DNA of 64,000 nucleotides from Lewinella sp041392765 (lineage in GTDB: Bacteria; Bacteroidota; Bacteroidia; Chitinophagales; Saprospiraceae): assembly GCA_041392765.1 (NCBI GenBank), contig JAWKLL010000022.1, positions 20,407 to 84,406 of the forward strand, read 5' to 3'. The notes under the pieces are model-generated. The model saw only the letters and a program-made list of their open reading frames with translations, was not told the origin of the DNA and searched no databases. The translations under genes and the position numbers were made by a program. Of this stretch, positions 1-9,213 are shown in pieces (the stretch's first letter is position 1; each line of letters opens with the position of its first letter).

Positions 1-841
1 GAAGTGTACAAGGGAGGTATCTTTCCCGTTTTTAGAAACGGTAGTACTTTCTATCGGAAAGCCAGCAATGTCGTACATGGCTGGTCCCCCTTTTTTGCCT
101 TGCCCAGCTTGTGCCGCAAAGGCTTTGGCCATCACCATGGGGTCTAAGTCTAGGTCATTAGTGATCCAAGAGTGGGTAGTGCCGTGTTCGTGTTCTATTT
201 TGTACTCGCGGCAGTTGTACCCATCAATCACGCGGGTTCTTCCCGTTTCTGTAACGGTCATTTCTGTTTCATCCATCACAGCGTCTTCCGTTTTGAAGGA
301 ACGCTGCCGCATGCGCATGCCGGTAGGTGCTTGGTCTTTACTTGCGGTCACTACGGTCATGTAGCCTTTTTCGTTATCTAAAATGATACGGGTTTGTGCT
401 TCTTCGGCTTCCATGCGCAACCCTGTTTGCCAAGTATCGAGGGTATAGTGAACGGTGGCCTTGTCTTCCTTACCACGGGCGTTGGTATTGGTGATGTCGA
501 TACTCATGCTCAGCAATACCTCGTTTTGGTAGGGTTCAAATTCACCGCCAAAACTAATGCCACCGAACGGGCTGCTGTTGTTGTCATCGGTGGTAGTTTC
601 CTCTTGTGGCGTACCTTCCTCTTCAGGGGTAGTGACTTGCAGTTCATCGTCTGTTTTTTCTTTTTGAACAGACTCTCCAGCTTGTCGGCAGCTTTGTCCC
701 GGCTTTGTCCACTTTCTGGTCGATACGCTGATTGGCTCGGTTTTCGGCTCTGTCTTTTGCACGATCCGTTACCTGCGCAGCGGCAGCAAAGTGGCACAAT
801 ACAGCAACTAACAATACAACGATCGTTTTACTTGATTTCAT
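1..841 (-). CDS. DUF4412-like secreted protein, partial and frameshifted
   Basis: The protein starts at the ATG at 841 with a clear signal peptide (MKSSKTIVVLLVAVLCHF, cleavage near AAAQ). A charged repeat-like stretch rich in R, D and K follows, then a low-complexity acidic linker and a beta-rich domain that runs off the left edge. The downstream region contains DGYNCREYKIEH, resembling the DUF4412 family of secreted Bacteroidota proteins; function unknown. The reading frame must shift twice, near 700 (GGGAC context) and near 655 (poly-A context), to keep one protein. It lies about 110 bp beyond the efflux operon in the same direction. The family call is recalled from sequence flavour, not from a search. 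Confidence 0.6.
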
Positions 842-951
842 TTCGTTGGGTTTGGTTAAATAATACGCACTACTAATGCAAAAAATGCCCGTATTGTTAT
901 GCCCAAGGGTGGTTTTTTTGGCAAAAAATAACATTTTAAGGTTACAACAAG

Positions 952-2118
952 TTACTCCTCGCGTAGTGCTACCGCTGGATGCACGCGAGCCGCTTGTGCA
1001 CTGGGGGCCAATGTACACAGCCATACCACGGCAAGTAGAATAGCGGAACTCAGGAGCATAGATCGGTAAAAGTTATCGGCAGGAATGGGGAGTAATTCCA
1101 AAAAAGGAATCTGAGCCGCCAGTACAGATGCGATAAGAATACCCGCCACCGCCACCAGCGTGATTTCCCCCATAAACTGCCAGCGTATTTCGCGTGAACT
1201 GGCACCTAATGCGCGTCTTAATCCTATTTCTGCCTTTCTTTTGCTGATGTTATAGAATAAAACCCCAAACAGCCCCAAGGCAATATTCAATAATAAAAAA
1301 CCAGCAATAGACAGCCCCGTGATCAGTGGTACCCAAGTGGTTCTGGATTGCTTTTTCCGCAAGGCTTCCAATGATTCAATTACGAAATCGCGGCGCTTGG
1401 TGACATCTGCTATAATTTGGTTGATGGATGCCTCCACCGTCGCGGGGGTGCCAGGCTGCAACCGGATCAGCATGTAAGCTAGGTTGTCGTTGCCCGGAAG
1501 GTGCTGACTGATGGTGATGGGCATTTCCTCTTCAAATTCATCGCGGTATTTGAAGTGTTCTATCACGCCTACAATGCGGTTTTCACTGGCAAGGGTATAA
1601 ACCGAGTCAAGCACGGGCTTGTCTTTAAAATATTTATCGCGCAGGGCTTTGGAGATAACCACAGCGGGATACTTTTGGTGGTGGTCATCTTCTTCAAACC
1701 AACGTCCTTCCACCAGCTTCACACCAGCGGTTTCGTAAAAAGCCGCATCCGTGAAGTAAAGCGCGGTACTCAGTTCAAAGCCATTGTCCACGTTGTGATT
1801 CGTCCAAGTAGAGCCGGAAAATGGCGTTACTTGTCCCACCAGCGAAACGCTCATTACTTCGGGCAAAGCGGCTACTTCTCGCCGCAAGGCTTGGTGAACA
1901 TCGGCCAACTGGGCGGAATCCAGCCCTTCTTCGTACGTTAAGTGCACTTGCAATATATCTTGGGTGTCGAACCCTAATGGGGTCTGATAAATGCGTAGAA
2001 AATGGATGGCAAAAGTAAAAACGGCAAACAGCACTAAATATGCGAGGATGATTTCCAATAGCAAAGTGATATTGCTCCGTTTTTTATTCCAGATTAAAGT
2101 GAGGATATGTCGAATCAT
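952..2118 (-). CDS. ABC transporter permease, FtsX/MacB-like (second subunit)
   Basis: Inner-membrane permease of 388 residues. One N-terminal membrane segment (about residues 18-42) leads into a periplasmic MacB-core-like domain containing VVISKALRDKYF. A C-terminal FtsX domain with three membrane segments follows; it contains the family motif KRKAEIGLRRALGASSREI at about residue 295. It ends HPAVALREE, typical of the family. Its ATG overlaps the stop of the preceding permease by 4 bp (2115-2118), indicating translational coupling. With the ATPase, adaptor and TolC-like genes it should form an ABC-type tripartite export pump or lipoprotein/antimicrobial transporter; the substrate cannot be read from sequence. 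Confidence 0.88.
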   Translation of the reverse strand: MIRHILTLIWNKKRSNITLLLEIILAYLVLFAVFTFAIHFLRIYQTPLGFDTQDILQVHLTYEEGLDSAQLADVHQALRREVAALPEVMSVSLVGQVTPFSGSTWTNHNVDNGFELSTALYFTDAAFYETAGVKLVEGRWFEEDDHHQKYPAVVISKALRDKYFKDKPVLDSVYTLASENRIVGVIEHFKYRDEFEEEMPITISQHLPGNDNLAYMLIRLQPGTPATVEASINQIIADVTKRRDFVIESLEALRKKQSRTTWVPLITGLSIAGFLLLNIALGLFGVLFYNISKRKAEIGLRRALGASSREIRWQFMGEITLVAVAGILIASVLAAQIPFLELLPIPADNFYRSMLLSSAILLAVVWLCTLAPSAQAARVHPAVALREE

Positions 2119-3448
2119 AGTTGGTTACTTTTTAACACGTCAGCAATTTGAAAACGGGAAACCCGCCAAGCAGGCAGTAGCCCGGAAATTAGGCCGAAAC
2201 CCAACGCAATGAATAGGCTGTACAAGAAAACGCGTCCGTTGAATACCAAGGTGTTGTAAGGAAAAACACCTGCCGAGTTAATGACTTGTATGAGCAGCAG
2301 CGCAAAAGCACCACCAATCAATCCGCCCATGAGGGTGATAATGATGTTTTCAAATAAAAATTGGAAAAGAATGGCTCCCGAACTGGCGCCATACGCCTTG
2401 CGAACACCTATTTCAGCACTGCGCTCCATAATGCGGCTGATGTTGAGGTTGATCAAGTTGAGCGTTGGTAACAGGATGAAAAACGACAGCAACACGCCCA
2501 TCACTAATTTTAGTATAAACACGCCTTTTTCTGGCTCATCGTAGTTAGCAAATAAGCCACCGTACATCTCTTCAAAAATGAGCGGGCGGGATGATATTTT
2601 ATTGAACCGCTCAGGGTCGGTTAGGGGAGTGCTGCCGTGCGGGACATAATCTCGTCTTGCACCTGTTTCCTCGCACCAGTCGAAGTGGTGAGAAATACCG
2701 CCTGAAAGCCGCCTTGGTAGTCGGTTTCGCTGAGGGCATTGTCTTCTATGGTGGTGTAGGGGAGGAAAACATCGGCGGCTACGGTACCATTAGCGGTTTG
2801 GGGCTTTGCCACTACGCCCGTTACCGTAAATAACTTACTGCCCAATGTTATTGTTTTGCCCGTCACGCCCATAGCTTGCCCAAAGTACTGCTTAGCTGTC
2901 TGGTCGGTAATAACCACACGGGGCGTACTGTTCTCCAAGTGCGCAGCGGTAAAGGGCACCCCTTCAAGGAAGGTGAAATCAAACACTTGCCAGTAGTCGG
3001 CATCGCAGTATAAGGCGTTCACCGTAAGTTTTCGATTGTCGAAAAACAGGTCGAAACTCCTGTCTGTGGAGAAAAACGTACTCGCTTCCACGTCGGCTAA
3101 TTCCCGCATATACCTATCCAATAAGTGGAAGCCAACGCCCGATATGGAGGTGCTATTGACATTGTCCTCCAAGCGAAAGGTGGAATCCGGTGCCATGCCG
3201 TTTTGCACGGCAGAAGAGTCGATCTCCCAGATGGTGTCTTTTACAATCAGTTCCTGCGCAACCCGATTGAGGAACACCATCTTGCCTTTTCCACTCAAGG
3301 GCGGGTTTTTGCCAAATTCAGAATCGAACAAGGCGGCTATCAACATCAAAATCATCAAGGTGAAACTGATGCCAAACAAGCTGATGCCCGTGAAAAATCG
3401 ATTGCGACCCAGTACCTTAAAGGCTAATTTTAAATAATTGCTCAACAT
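2115..3448 (-). CDS. ABC transporter permease, FtsX/MacB-like (first subunit), one frameshift
   Basis: The N-terminal 275 residues encode a membrane anchor and a MacB periplasmic core domain with VVITDQTAKQYFGQAMGV. The downstream 150 residues, in another frame, encode the FtsX domain with RSAEIGVRKAYGASSGAIL and end IADVLKSNQL. The two pieces join if one base is corrected at about 2625-2632, in a CTCCCC run, giving a protein of about 444 residues, the normal length for a single FtsX-type permease. It starts 12 bp after the ATPase gene and overlaps the next permease by 4 bp. I read the break as a sequencing indel rather than a gene split, because both halves are well conserved. Confidence 0.85.
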
Positions 3449-3460
3449 AGCTTAGGGGAT

Positions 3461-4126
3461 TTATTGTACCTGACTTCCGTCGAAAAGGCGTATCAAACGA
3501 TGCGTGCGCTTAGCCATACTCTCATCGTGGGTAACCATGATAATGGTAGCTTTAGACTCCGTGTTCAGCTTCAAAAGCATATCCATGATTTCGTTGCCCA
3601 TTACACTGTCCAGGTTTCCGGTAGGCTCGTCGGCGAGGATGATGTCCGGTTGGCCTACTATGGCACGCGCAATGGCTACACGCTGCTTCTGTCCCCCCGA
3701 TAACTGAGACGGGAAGTGGTTCATTCGGTTTTTCAACCCCACCTGTTCCAAGGCTTGTGCGGCGCGCTCCTTGCGTTCGCGGGCGCTTATATGGCGATAG
3801 AGCAGCGGCAATTCCACATTGTCGATAACCGATAGGTCGTTGATCAGGTGGAAACTTTGGAAGATAAAACCCACATGCCGATTGCGAAAGCGCGCCATCT
3901 CTTTGCTATTGTAGGAGGTGATGACTTGCCCTGCAATCGACACTTGCCCCGAAGTAGGCTCGTCTATCAAGCCCATGATGTGCAACAGCGTACTTTTGCC
4001 GCAGCCCGAAGGCCCCATGATGGAGACAAACTCCCCTTCCTGAATGGTTAAACTAATGGTGTTCAGCGCCGTCGTTTCTATGGTGTCGGTGCGATAGACC
4101 TTGCTGACTTGTGATAATGCTAGCAT
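3461..4126 (-). CDS. ABC transporter ATP-binding protein, LolD/MacB type
   Basis: Complete 221-residue cytoplasmic ATPase of the LolD/MacB/FtsE class. Walker A is GPSGCGKST at about residue 39, the Q-loop is FIFQSFHL, the signature is LSGGQKQRVAIARA at about 143, Walker B is IILADEPTGNLD, and the switch histidine lies in MVTHDES. It would energise the two FtsX-type permeases encoded just downstream (12 bp gap). Upstream, a 62-bp inverted repeat (4165-4226) separates it from the TolC-like gene, so it may be transcribed by read-through or from its own promoter. Confidence 0.95.
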   Translation of the reverse strand: MLALSQVSKVYRTDTIETTALNTISLTIQEGEFVSIMGPSGCGKSTLLHIMGLIDEPTSGQVSIAGQVITSYNSKEMARFRNRHVGFIFQSFHLINDLSVIDNVELPLLYRHISARERKERAAQALEQVGLKNRMNHFPSQLSGGQKQRVAIARAIVGQPDIILADEPTGNLDSVMGNEIMDMLLKLNTESKATIIMVTHDESMAKRTHRLIRLFDGSQVQ

Positions 4127-4164
4127 GGTGTATATGTTTTAATGGTTGAAAATTATTGATAATT

Positions 4165-4226
4165 GACTTGTTTAGCAAGGATTGTTTTAGCGGAAGCTAG
4201 CAAATTTTATTATAGCGAAACAAGTC
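4165..4226. repeat. Short hairpin element, ends GACTTGTTT/AAACAAGTC
   Basis: A perfect 9-bp inverted repeat (4165-4173 and 4218-4226) brackets a 44-bp spacer containing TAGCGGAAGCTA. The tip resembles that of the larger hairpin element at 9214-9375 (TAGACTTGTTC), so this may be a shortened member of the same MITE-like family. It could equally act as a transcript-processing hairpin inside the efflux operon. Confidence 0.5.
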
Positions 4227-4240
4227 TCATAGACATATCC

Positions 4241-5677
4241 TTACAAGCCAATCAGCCACGCCAAAGCGGCATGGGTTTGCCAACAGGCGCTTAGTGCATC
4301 TATATAGTCGCGTATGGCTTGGTCTTGCTCTCGTTGCGCTAAGGTGCGTTCCGTGAGCGAAACCGCCCCCGCCAAGTAGCTTTCGGAGGTAATACGGAAC
4401 CGCTGCTGAGCCAGTTCCTGTACTTGTTGCGCCAACTGTAGATTGACCTGTAGTTGTGCCAAATCTGCTAAGGTATTGGCTATTTGGGCTTCCAATGCCA
4501 AGGTTTCTGCTGTTATGGCAGTACGGGTAAAGGCTTCCTGTACGGTGGCTTCTTCCTTGCGCAGTCTTCGCAAACCGCCATCAAAAACAGGAACGCGCAA
4601 TTGCAATTGTACAAAGGCTTCTGGTTGGGCATCGTCGTAAATGGTGGACAGTTCTTCGCTACTGCGAATGCGTCCGAAGGCTGTTGTCAGTTGAATGTTG
4701 GGGCCGTTGTTGCGCCTGGCGGCTTCCTGTTGTTGTTGAGTCTCTATGAGCCGGCGTGTAAAAGCCGTCCACTCTGGGCGGTTTTGTTGTGCTTTTATCA
4801 ATGCCTGCTCTACGCTGGGCAATGGTTGTGTGCTGAAAACAGGCCTGTGCAGCACGGGAATGTTTGCTTCCATGCTCGCTCCTGTATAGGTGAGCATGTC
4901 CGCCCACGCATTGCGTACCAATTGCTGTGCGGCTAATTGTGCTCGTTGATTAGCTATCTGTTCCAATTCTATTTGCACCAAATCCCGCTGGCTGATCTTG
5001 CCCAATTCATACCGCTCCTGCGCTATCAACAACAAGCGTTGGCTAGCCAGTACATTACTATCGGCAATGGCTTGGGCGGTCTGTGCCTGTAATAGCTCAA
5101 AATACAAGGCCGTTGCTTCGCGCACTATCTGCCGTTGGTCGGTTTCGTACTGCAACTGAGCTTCTTCCCAACGCAAGGGTGCCAACCGCTTTTCCCATTT
5201 CCACGGATTGTAAGCACCAATCGGTTGGCTGATGCCCACGCGAAACGGAAGCCCGTTGTACAGATAAAACCCCGACTCAAAGTCGTCGAACCGCTGGAGG
5301 TTGGACTGTAGGAAAATCGTCCCGCCTGTTTGTGGTATCAATTGGCGGACATCTACCCCCAAGGCGGAGTTGTTGTTCTGTACCGGTTGGAAGCGAACAG
5401 AGCCATCGGGCTGGGTCGTTTCGCTGAATGATCGCAGGTAATTGGGGAGATTGGCTGACAGCGACACTTGTGGCCTGAAATTGGTCTTGTATATCGAAAA
5501 GCGGATGCGCGCCAACGAACGGTCGCGCTGTGCCTGTGCTTGCGCTACCCCTTGCTGCTTAGCCATTTCGAGATATGCCTCCAAGGTGAGGGTATCGCCG
5601 ATGGTTTGCGCAATGCCCCTGCCATTACAGCCAATCGTCATCAACGCACTTATCAGTAAGATGTATTTCAAGGTCAT
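4241..5677 (-). CDS. TolC-family outer-membrane efflux protein
   Basis: 478 residues with an N-terminal export signal; the sequence LMTIGC near residue 17 could be a lipobox. The body is long amphipathic helices rich in A, Q, L and E with two repeated halves, as expected for the TolC/OEP trimer that forms the outer-membrane channel of tripartite pumps. Recognisable stretches are AQAQRDRSLARIRFSIYK near the N terminus and FDGGLRRLRKEEATVQEA around residue 365. Its start overlaps the end of the adaptor gene by 4 bp (5674-5677), so the two are translationally coupled. Confidence 0.9.
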   Translation of the reverse strand: MTLKYILLISALMTIGCNGRGIAQTIGDTLTLEAYLEMAKQQGVAQAQAQRDRSLARIRFSIYKTNFRPQVSLSANLPNYLRSFSETTQPDGSVRFQPVQNNNSALGVDVRQLIPQTGGTIFLQSNLQRFDDFESGFYLYNGLPFRVGISQPIGAYNPWKWEKRLAPLRWEEAQLQYETDQRQIVREATALYFELLQAQTAQAIADSNVLASQRLLLIAQERYELGKISQRDLVQIELEQIANQRAQLAAQQLVRNAWADMLTYTGASMEANIPVLHRPVFSTQPLPSVEQALIKAQQNRPEWTAFTRRLIETQQQQEAARRNNGPNIQLTTAFGRIRSSEELSTIYDDAQPEAFVQLQLRVPVFDGGLRRLRKEEATVQEAFTRTAITAETLALEAQIANTLADLAQLQVNLQLAQQVQELAQQRFRITSESYLAGAVSLTERTLAQREQDQAIRDYIDALSACWQTHAALAWLIGL

Positions 5678-6918
5678 TGGAGTTGTATTTGTTCCAAGTG
5701 TTCGTAATCGGTCATATCGCTGATGATGAGGCGGTCGCCCGGCTGCAAGGCATCGCTTATGATTTCGAGTTCATCGCCGTTGCCGGCACCCAACCGAACT
5801 TCTATACGGCGGGCTATGGCACCATCTACCCAAAAGACGTATTGCCGTTGGCCACCTTTAAAGGCGGGGCCGCGCTTTATTTTGAGCACATCGGCACGGG
5901 TATCTGTCACCACCAGTACTTCCACCCGCATATTGGGCCGCAACGACTCGTCATCGGCTTTGGCGAGGTTGACGATGAACTCCACGGTATTGTTGGCAAC
6001 CGCAGGCCGTATGTGAGAGATTTCACCATCGAGCAGTCGGTTGTTGATGCGTACCCGCACAGGTTGGCCCGGCTGGATGCGGTCGGCGTAGCGGTCGGAG
6101 CAAGAAGCTTCCACCTGAAAGCTGCGCAGGTCGGCTATACGCACTAATGGGTTGCCTTCCGCCACCTGTTCGCCTATGTGTTCGTTGACCCAGGTGATGA
6201 CCCCCGGTGCAGAGGCGCGTACTTCTGTCAGTTGCAGTTTGTTTTGCAGTTCCGCCAGCTGCTGGGCTTCCACATCGGCTTCCAAAGCCAACTGGCGTCT
6301 TCTGCCATCTAAGCTGCGGCGGCGATAGTTGAGTTCATTCTCCAATTTGGCCTTCTCCAATTGGAGTATCGACAGGTGGGTGCGTGCCTCTTCCACGGCC
6401 TCTACCGTAGTGCCTCCTATGTTCAGCAGCCGTTGGGCATCAGTCAACTGAGCTTGGGCGGCTTCCACTTGTAGTCCTTTGATGTCGTTGTCGAGCGCCA
6501 GTTCCCGCAAGTCGCGCTCCAGCTCCATGTCCAATAGTGTGCCGGCATTCTTTTTTAAATCCAACTGGCTACTACGAGCGGCTACCTCCCATTCTATATA
6601 TTGCCGATTGAGGGTGAGGATGAGGTCGCCTTGCTCTACTTGGTGGCCTGCCCGCAAGTGAACAGCGGCTATATCTGTGGCGATGGGCGCATTGAGTTGG
6701 TTTTCAAAGGCGGGAATAATCTGCCCGGTAGCGATGATGCTGTTTTCCAATGCGCCTCTTTGGGGCTGCTATCCGGAACGCTTCCTTTTCCATCGTTGGG
6801 CGTAGCCAACTGCGCAGGCCAGCTATCAACACGATGATGCCTACTATCACCAAGGCCGCGACCCCCATTTTTTGCGCTTGCGCCGCCGGATGTCGGATGT
6901 ATCAATTTGTCTGTCCAT
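5674..6918 (-). CDS. HlyD/RND-type periplasmic adaptor subunit, frameshifted N-terminus
   Basis: The adaptor core (from about 6750 down) has a lipoyl/barrel-sandwich half, a long coiled-coil hairpin, the second lipoyl half and a beta-barrel domain. It begins ENSIIATGQIIPAFENQL; the later part includes SAPGVITWVNEHIGEQV. A plausible true start is the ATG at 6918 (MDRQIDTSDIRRRKRKKWG). It is followed in another frame by one membrane anchor, ALVIVGIIVLIAGL. Two indels are needed, near 6865 (poly-A/poly-G junction) and 6750-6765. It is the first gene of the efflux operon and bridges the inner-membrane ABC complex to the TolC-like channel. Confidence 0.85.
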
Positions 6919-7092
6919 ATCGTATGAGTATGCTTCGGTTTACTTATCGCCAAAGGGTGTGCCATGTTTTTATGGTATTGAAAAACAGTATTTTATAAAT
7001 TTATTATTTTTAAACTTGTTCGTTTTCGGACAGTGCGGTGTTGCGGATTCGGACGGTGGGAAATGTGTATATGTGTATGCGTGCGAAAGGTA

Positions 7093-7240
7093 GGTTGATG
7101 TGGTTTGATGGGCTACGCCCGTTTGATGTGGTTTGATTTGGTTTGATGTGGTTTGATGGGCTTCGCCTGTTTGATGTTGTTTGATGTGGTTTGATGGGCT
7201 TCGCCCGTTTGATTTGGTTTGATGTGGTTTGATGGGTATA
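7093..7240. repeat. Degenerate tandem repeat of TTTGAT units with GGGCTTCGCCCG hairpins
   Basis: Units of the type TTTGATNTGGTTTGAT alternate with a self-complementary GGGCTTCGCCCG (GGGC/GCCC stem). A related block at 28575-28665 has the same units, is preceded by the same GTGTATATGTG sequence and is followed by the same TCCTGAAAAT. This is therefore a dispersed composite repeat family rather than a local slip. No coding potential is credible here. Confidence 0.8.
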
Positions 7241-7524
7241 ATCCTGAAAATACTATCATTCTGAGAATCCTGCTTCAGACAATGTGCTGAATGGGGGGGA
7301 AGGTGTATATGTACTAAAGGTGTGTGTCGATAGCTGTCGGAAGTGAAGAGGTAAGTATGAGGGGTCACCCCTTCGCCCTCCTTGCGTCGGGCTGGGGGGC
7401 GGGTGCTTTGTACGTCCCAGCCCCCTTTGGAGGGTGCTGGGGCTTCCGTCGCCCCCTTGCCCATGCTCCTGCTCGTCGCCGTGCTCATGCCTGTGGCATT
7501 CGCGGAAGGGGGGCTTCGGACAAC

Positions 7525-7590
7525 GGATGGGAGCGGGTGCCATGCCGCAGCGAAGCGGAGGCGTGGCTATGAGCGGACAGCCGGGCCCTG
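7525..7590. repeat. GC-rich dispersed repeat, copy 1
   Basis: A GC-rich block reading GGATGGGAGCGGGTGCCATG and continuing through GTGGCTATGAGCGGACAG. A second copy with about 80-85% identity by eye lies at 35535-35600. Both copies are intergenic. The open frames that cross this block are antisense artefacts of GC-rich sequence. Confidence 0.7.
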
Positions 7591-7679
7591 GCTGGCAGGT
7601 GCCGGATAGAAGTGCTGCGAAATGATGAATGCCTGCCAGGGTGGCCCATAATCAGCATACAGGCGTATTTTACAAGGAG

Positions 7680-7965
7680 TTGCGAAGTTATCCACAAATA
7701 AGTTATCCACATTGTGGAAAACTTAACTAACAATTCAAGTGTATTGATAATCAATATTTTATGATAGTTATTAACATTGTGTTGATAACTTTAGTTGCGC
7801 TTTTTTTGAATATCCAACTATCTTAGTGACATCAAATTGAGCCGGGCAACTGACTTGAAATAACACAGCCAGCTACTTACGCATTTGAACTGCCATCGGC
7901 GGGAAGGGTGTGAGGGTCGCTGGGAGGAGTTGACTTACTGATACCAATCTACTTTTATCCACACT
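7680..7965. promoter_or_regulatory. DnaA-box cluster: candidate oriC or DnaA-regulated promoter
   Basis: Exact TTATCCACA boxes occur at 7688-7696, 7703-7711 and 7955-7963. Reverse-oriented near-matches are TGTGGAAAA at 7713-7721 and TGTTGATAA at 7780-7788, and a weaker match, TTATTAACA, is at 7768-7776. Between them lies a strongly AT-rich stretch (7722-7800) that could serve as an unwinding element. The region is non-coding. Bacteroidota origins are often not adjacent to dnaA, so its absence here is not decisive. DnaA boxes are also known upstream of nrd operons in other bacteria, and nrdB starts 267 bp after the last box, so transcriptional control is a real alternative. Confidence 0.6.
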
Positions 7966-7997
7966 TGCGAGTGTCCGGCACAAGTCTAAGGGGAACG

Positions 7998-8148
7998 CGA
8001 ACCGGGGTGTCGAACGCCCCCTTGTTCGTGCTTATGGCTACCTGTAGTGGGTAGCCATAACCATGTCCAACAAAACATGCAGGAAAAAAAGGCCGCCGAT
8101 TCTGCCCTGAATCGGAAGGCTTTTTGTCGCCTGTTGTGAATGGCGACA
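7998..8148 (+). ncRNA. Structured leader upstream of nrdB with four hairpins
   Basis: Four stem-loops follow each other. At about 8005-8025 is a G/C-rich stem (GGGGTGT/ACGCCCC, one G-U pair) inside a CGAAC/GTTCG outer stem. At 8032-8060 is an 11-bp perfect stem, TTATGGCTACC/GGTAGCCATAA, with a 7-nt loop. At 8092-8125 is a terminator-like CCGATTC/GAATCGG stem followed by TTTTT. At 8125-8148 is a 7-bp stem, TGTCGCC/GGCGACA. The arrangement could be an attenuator in the nrdB leader or a small RNA ending at the T-run. I see no cobalamin riboswitch core and no clear NrdR box. Function is inferred only. Confidence 0.4.
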
Positions 8149-8231
8149 GTTCCACAAACACGTGGTAATCTAACGGGAACGAAAAGCTTTTGACTAATTT
8201 TTTTATCACATAATATAACGGAAGTAACACG

Positions 8232-9209
8232 ATGAGCACGGTAACAGAACCCATTCTGGTAGAGAATCCAAACAGGTTTGTACTTTTTCCCATCCAGCAC
8301 GATGATATTTGGGCGGAGTACAAAAAGCAGGAGGCCTGCATCTGGACAGCCGAGGAAATAGACCTGAGCCAGGATTTGACGGATTGGAATGAAAAACTTA
8401 ATGACGATGAGCGCCACTTTATCAAGTACGTATTGGCATTTTTTGCAGCGTCTGATGGTATTGTAAATGAGAATTTGGCAGAAAACTTTGTAGCGGAGGT
8501 GCAATACACGGAGGCTAAGTTCTTCTATGGTTTTCAGATTATGATGGAGAACATTCACTCCGAGACTTATTCGCTGCTCATCGATACTTATATAAAGGAT
8601 GCCAAGGAGAAAGATTTTCTCTTCAACGCGCTGGAAACAGTGGAGTGTGTGGGTAAGAAAGCCAACTGGGCGCTGCGGTGGATAGAGAACGGCACGTTTG
8701 CGGAGCGGCTTATTGCTTTTGCTGCAGTAGAGGGGATTTTCTTTTCCGGCTCTTTCTGCTCCATTTTCTGGCTCAAGAAGCGGGGATTGATGCCGGGACT
8801 TAGCTTCTCCAATGAGCTGATAAGCCGCGATGAGGGTATGCACTGCGATTTTGCCTGCCTGCTCTACAACGACCACGTAGTGAACAAGTTGCCCAAGGAA
8901 ACCGTGCGCGAAATCATAGCCGATGCCGTAGCCATTGAGAAGGAGTTTGTGACGGAGGCCCTACCCGTGAGCCTCATTGGTATGAATGCCGACCTCATGT
9001 GTCAGTACATCGAGTTTGTGGCCGATCGCTTGTTGGTGGCGCTGCAGAACGACAAGCTTTTCAATGTGGAGAACCCATTCCCTTGGATGGATCTCATTTC
9101 CTTGGAAGGCAAGACCAACTTCTTCGAAAAGCGCGTGGGCGACTACCAGAAAAGTGGCGTAATGGCCGACCGCGACAGCCAGGTGTTTACACTGGATGAA
9201 GAGTTTTAA
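8232..9209 (+). CDS. nrdB: Class I ribonucleotide reductase, beta subunit (R2)
   Basis: 325-residue R2 protein that houses the di-metal/tyrosyl radical cofactor for NrdA-catalysed reduction of ribonucleotides. Metal ligands read as D75, E106 and H109 (MENIHSETY), E167 (AAVEGIFF), then E201 and H204 (RDEGMHCDF). The radical tyrosine is Y113. The sequence is strikingly eukaryote-like, including the C-terminal FTLDEEF tail that docks in the R1 subunit. The gene is complete, lies 197 bp before nrdA, and is preceded by a structured leader and DnaA boxes. Confidence 0.97.
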   Translation: MSTVTEPILVENPNRFVLFPIQHDDIWAEYKKQEACIWTAEEIDLSQDLTDWNEKLNDDERHFIKYVLAFFAASDGIVNENLAENFVAEVQYTEAKFFYGFQIMMENIHSETYSLLIDTYIKDAKEKDFLFNALETVECVGKKANWALRWIENGTFAERLIAFAAVEGIFFSGSFCSIFWLKKRGLMPGLSFSNELISRDEGMHCDFACLLYNDHVVNKLPKETVREIIADAVAIEKEFVTEALPVSLIGMNADLMCQYIEFVADRLLVALQNDKLFNVENPFPWMDLISLEGKTNFFEKRVGDYQKSGVMADRDSQVFTLDEEF

Positions 9210-9213
9210 TCAA

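Noticed and set aside
7256..7754. Minus-strand open frames across the GC-rich repeat and DnaA-box region
   Set aside because: Low-complexity P, S, R and H-rich translations covering repeats and regulatory sequence, with no protein-like features.
7998..8148. Adenosylcobalamin riboswitch upstream of nrdB
   Set aside because: The conserved B12-box sequence is not present, and the encoded reductase is class I, which does not use cobalamin.
7986..8876. Long minus-strand open frame over nrdB
   Set aside because: It is antisense to a strongly conserved gene and its predicted sequence shows no domain, so it is a shadow frame.
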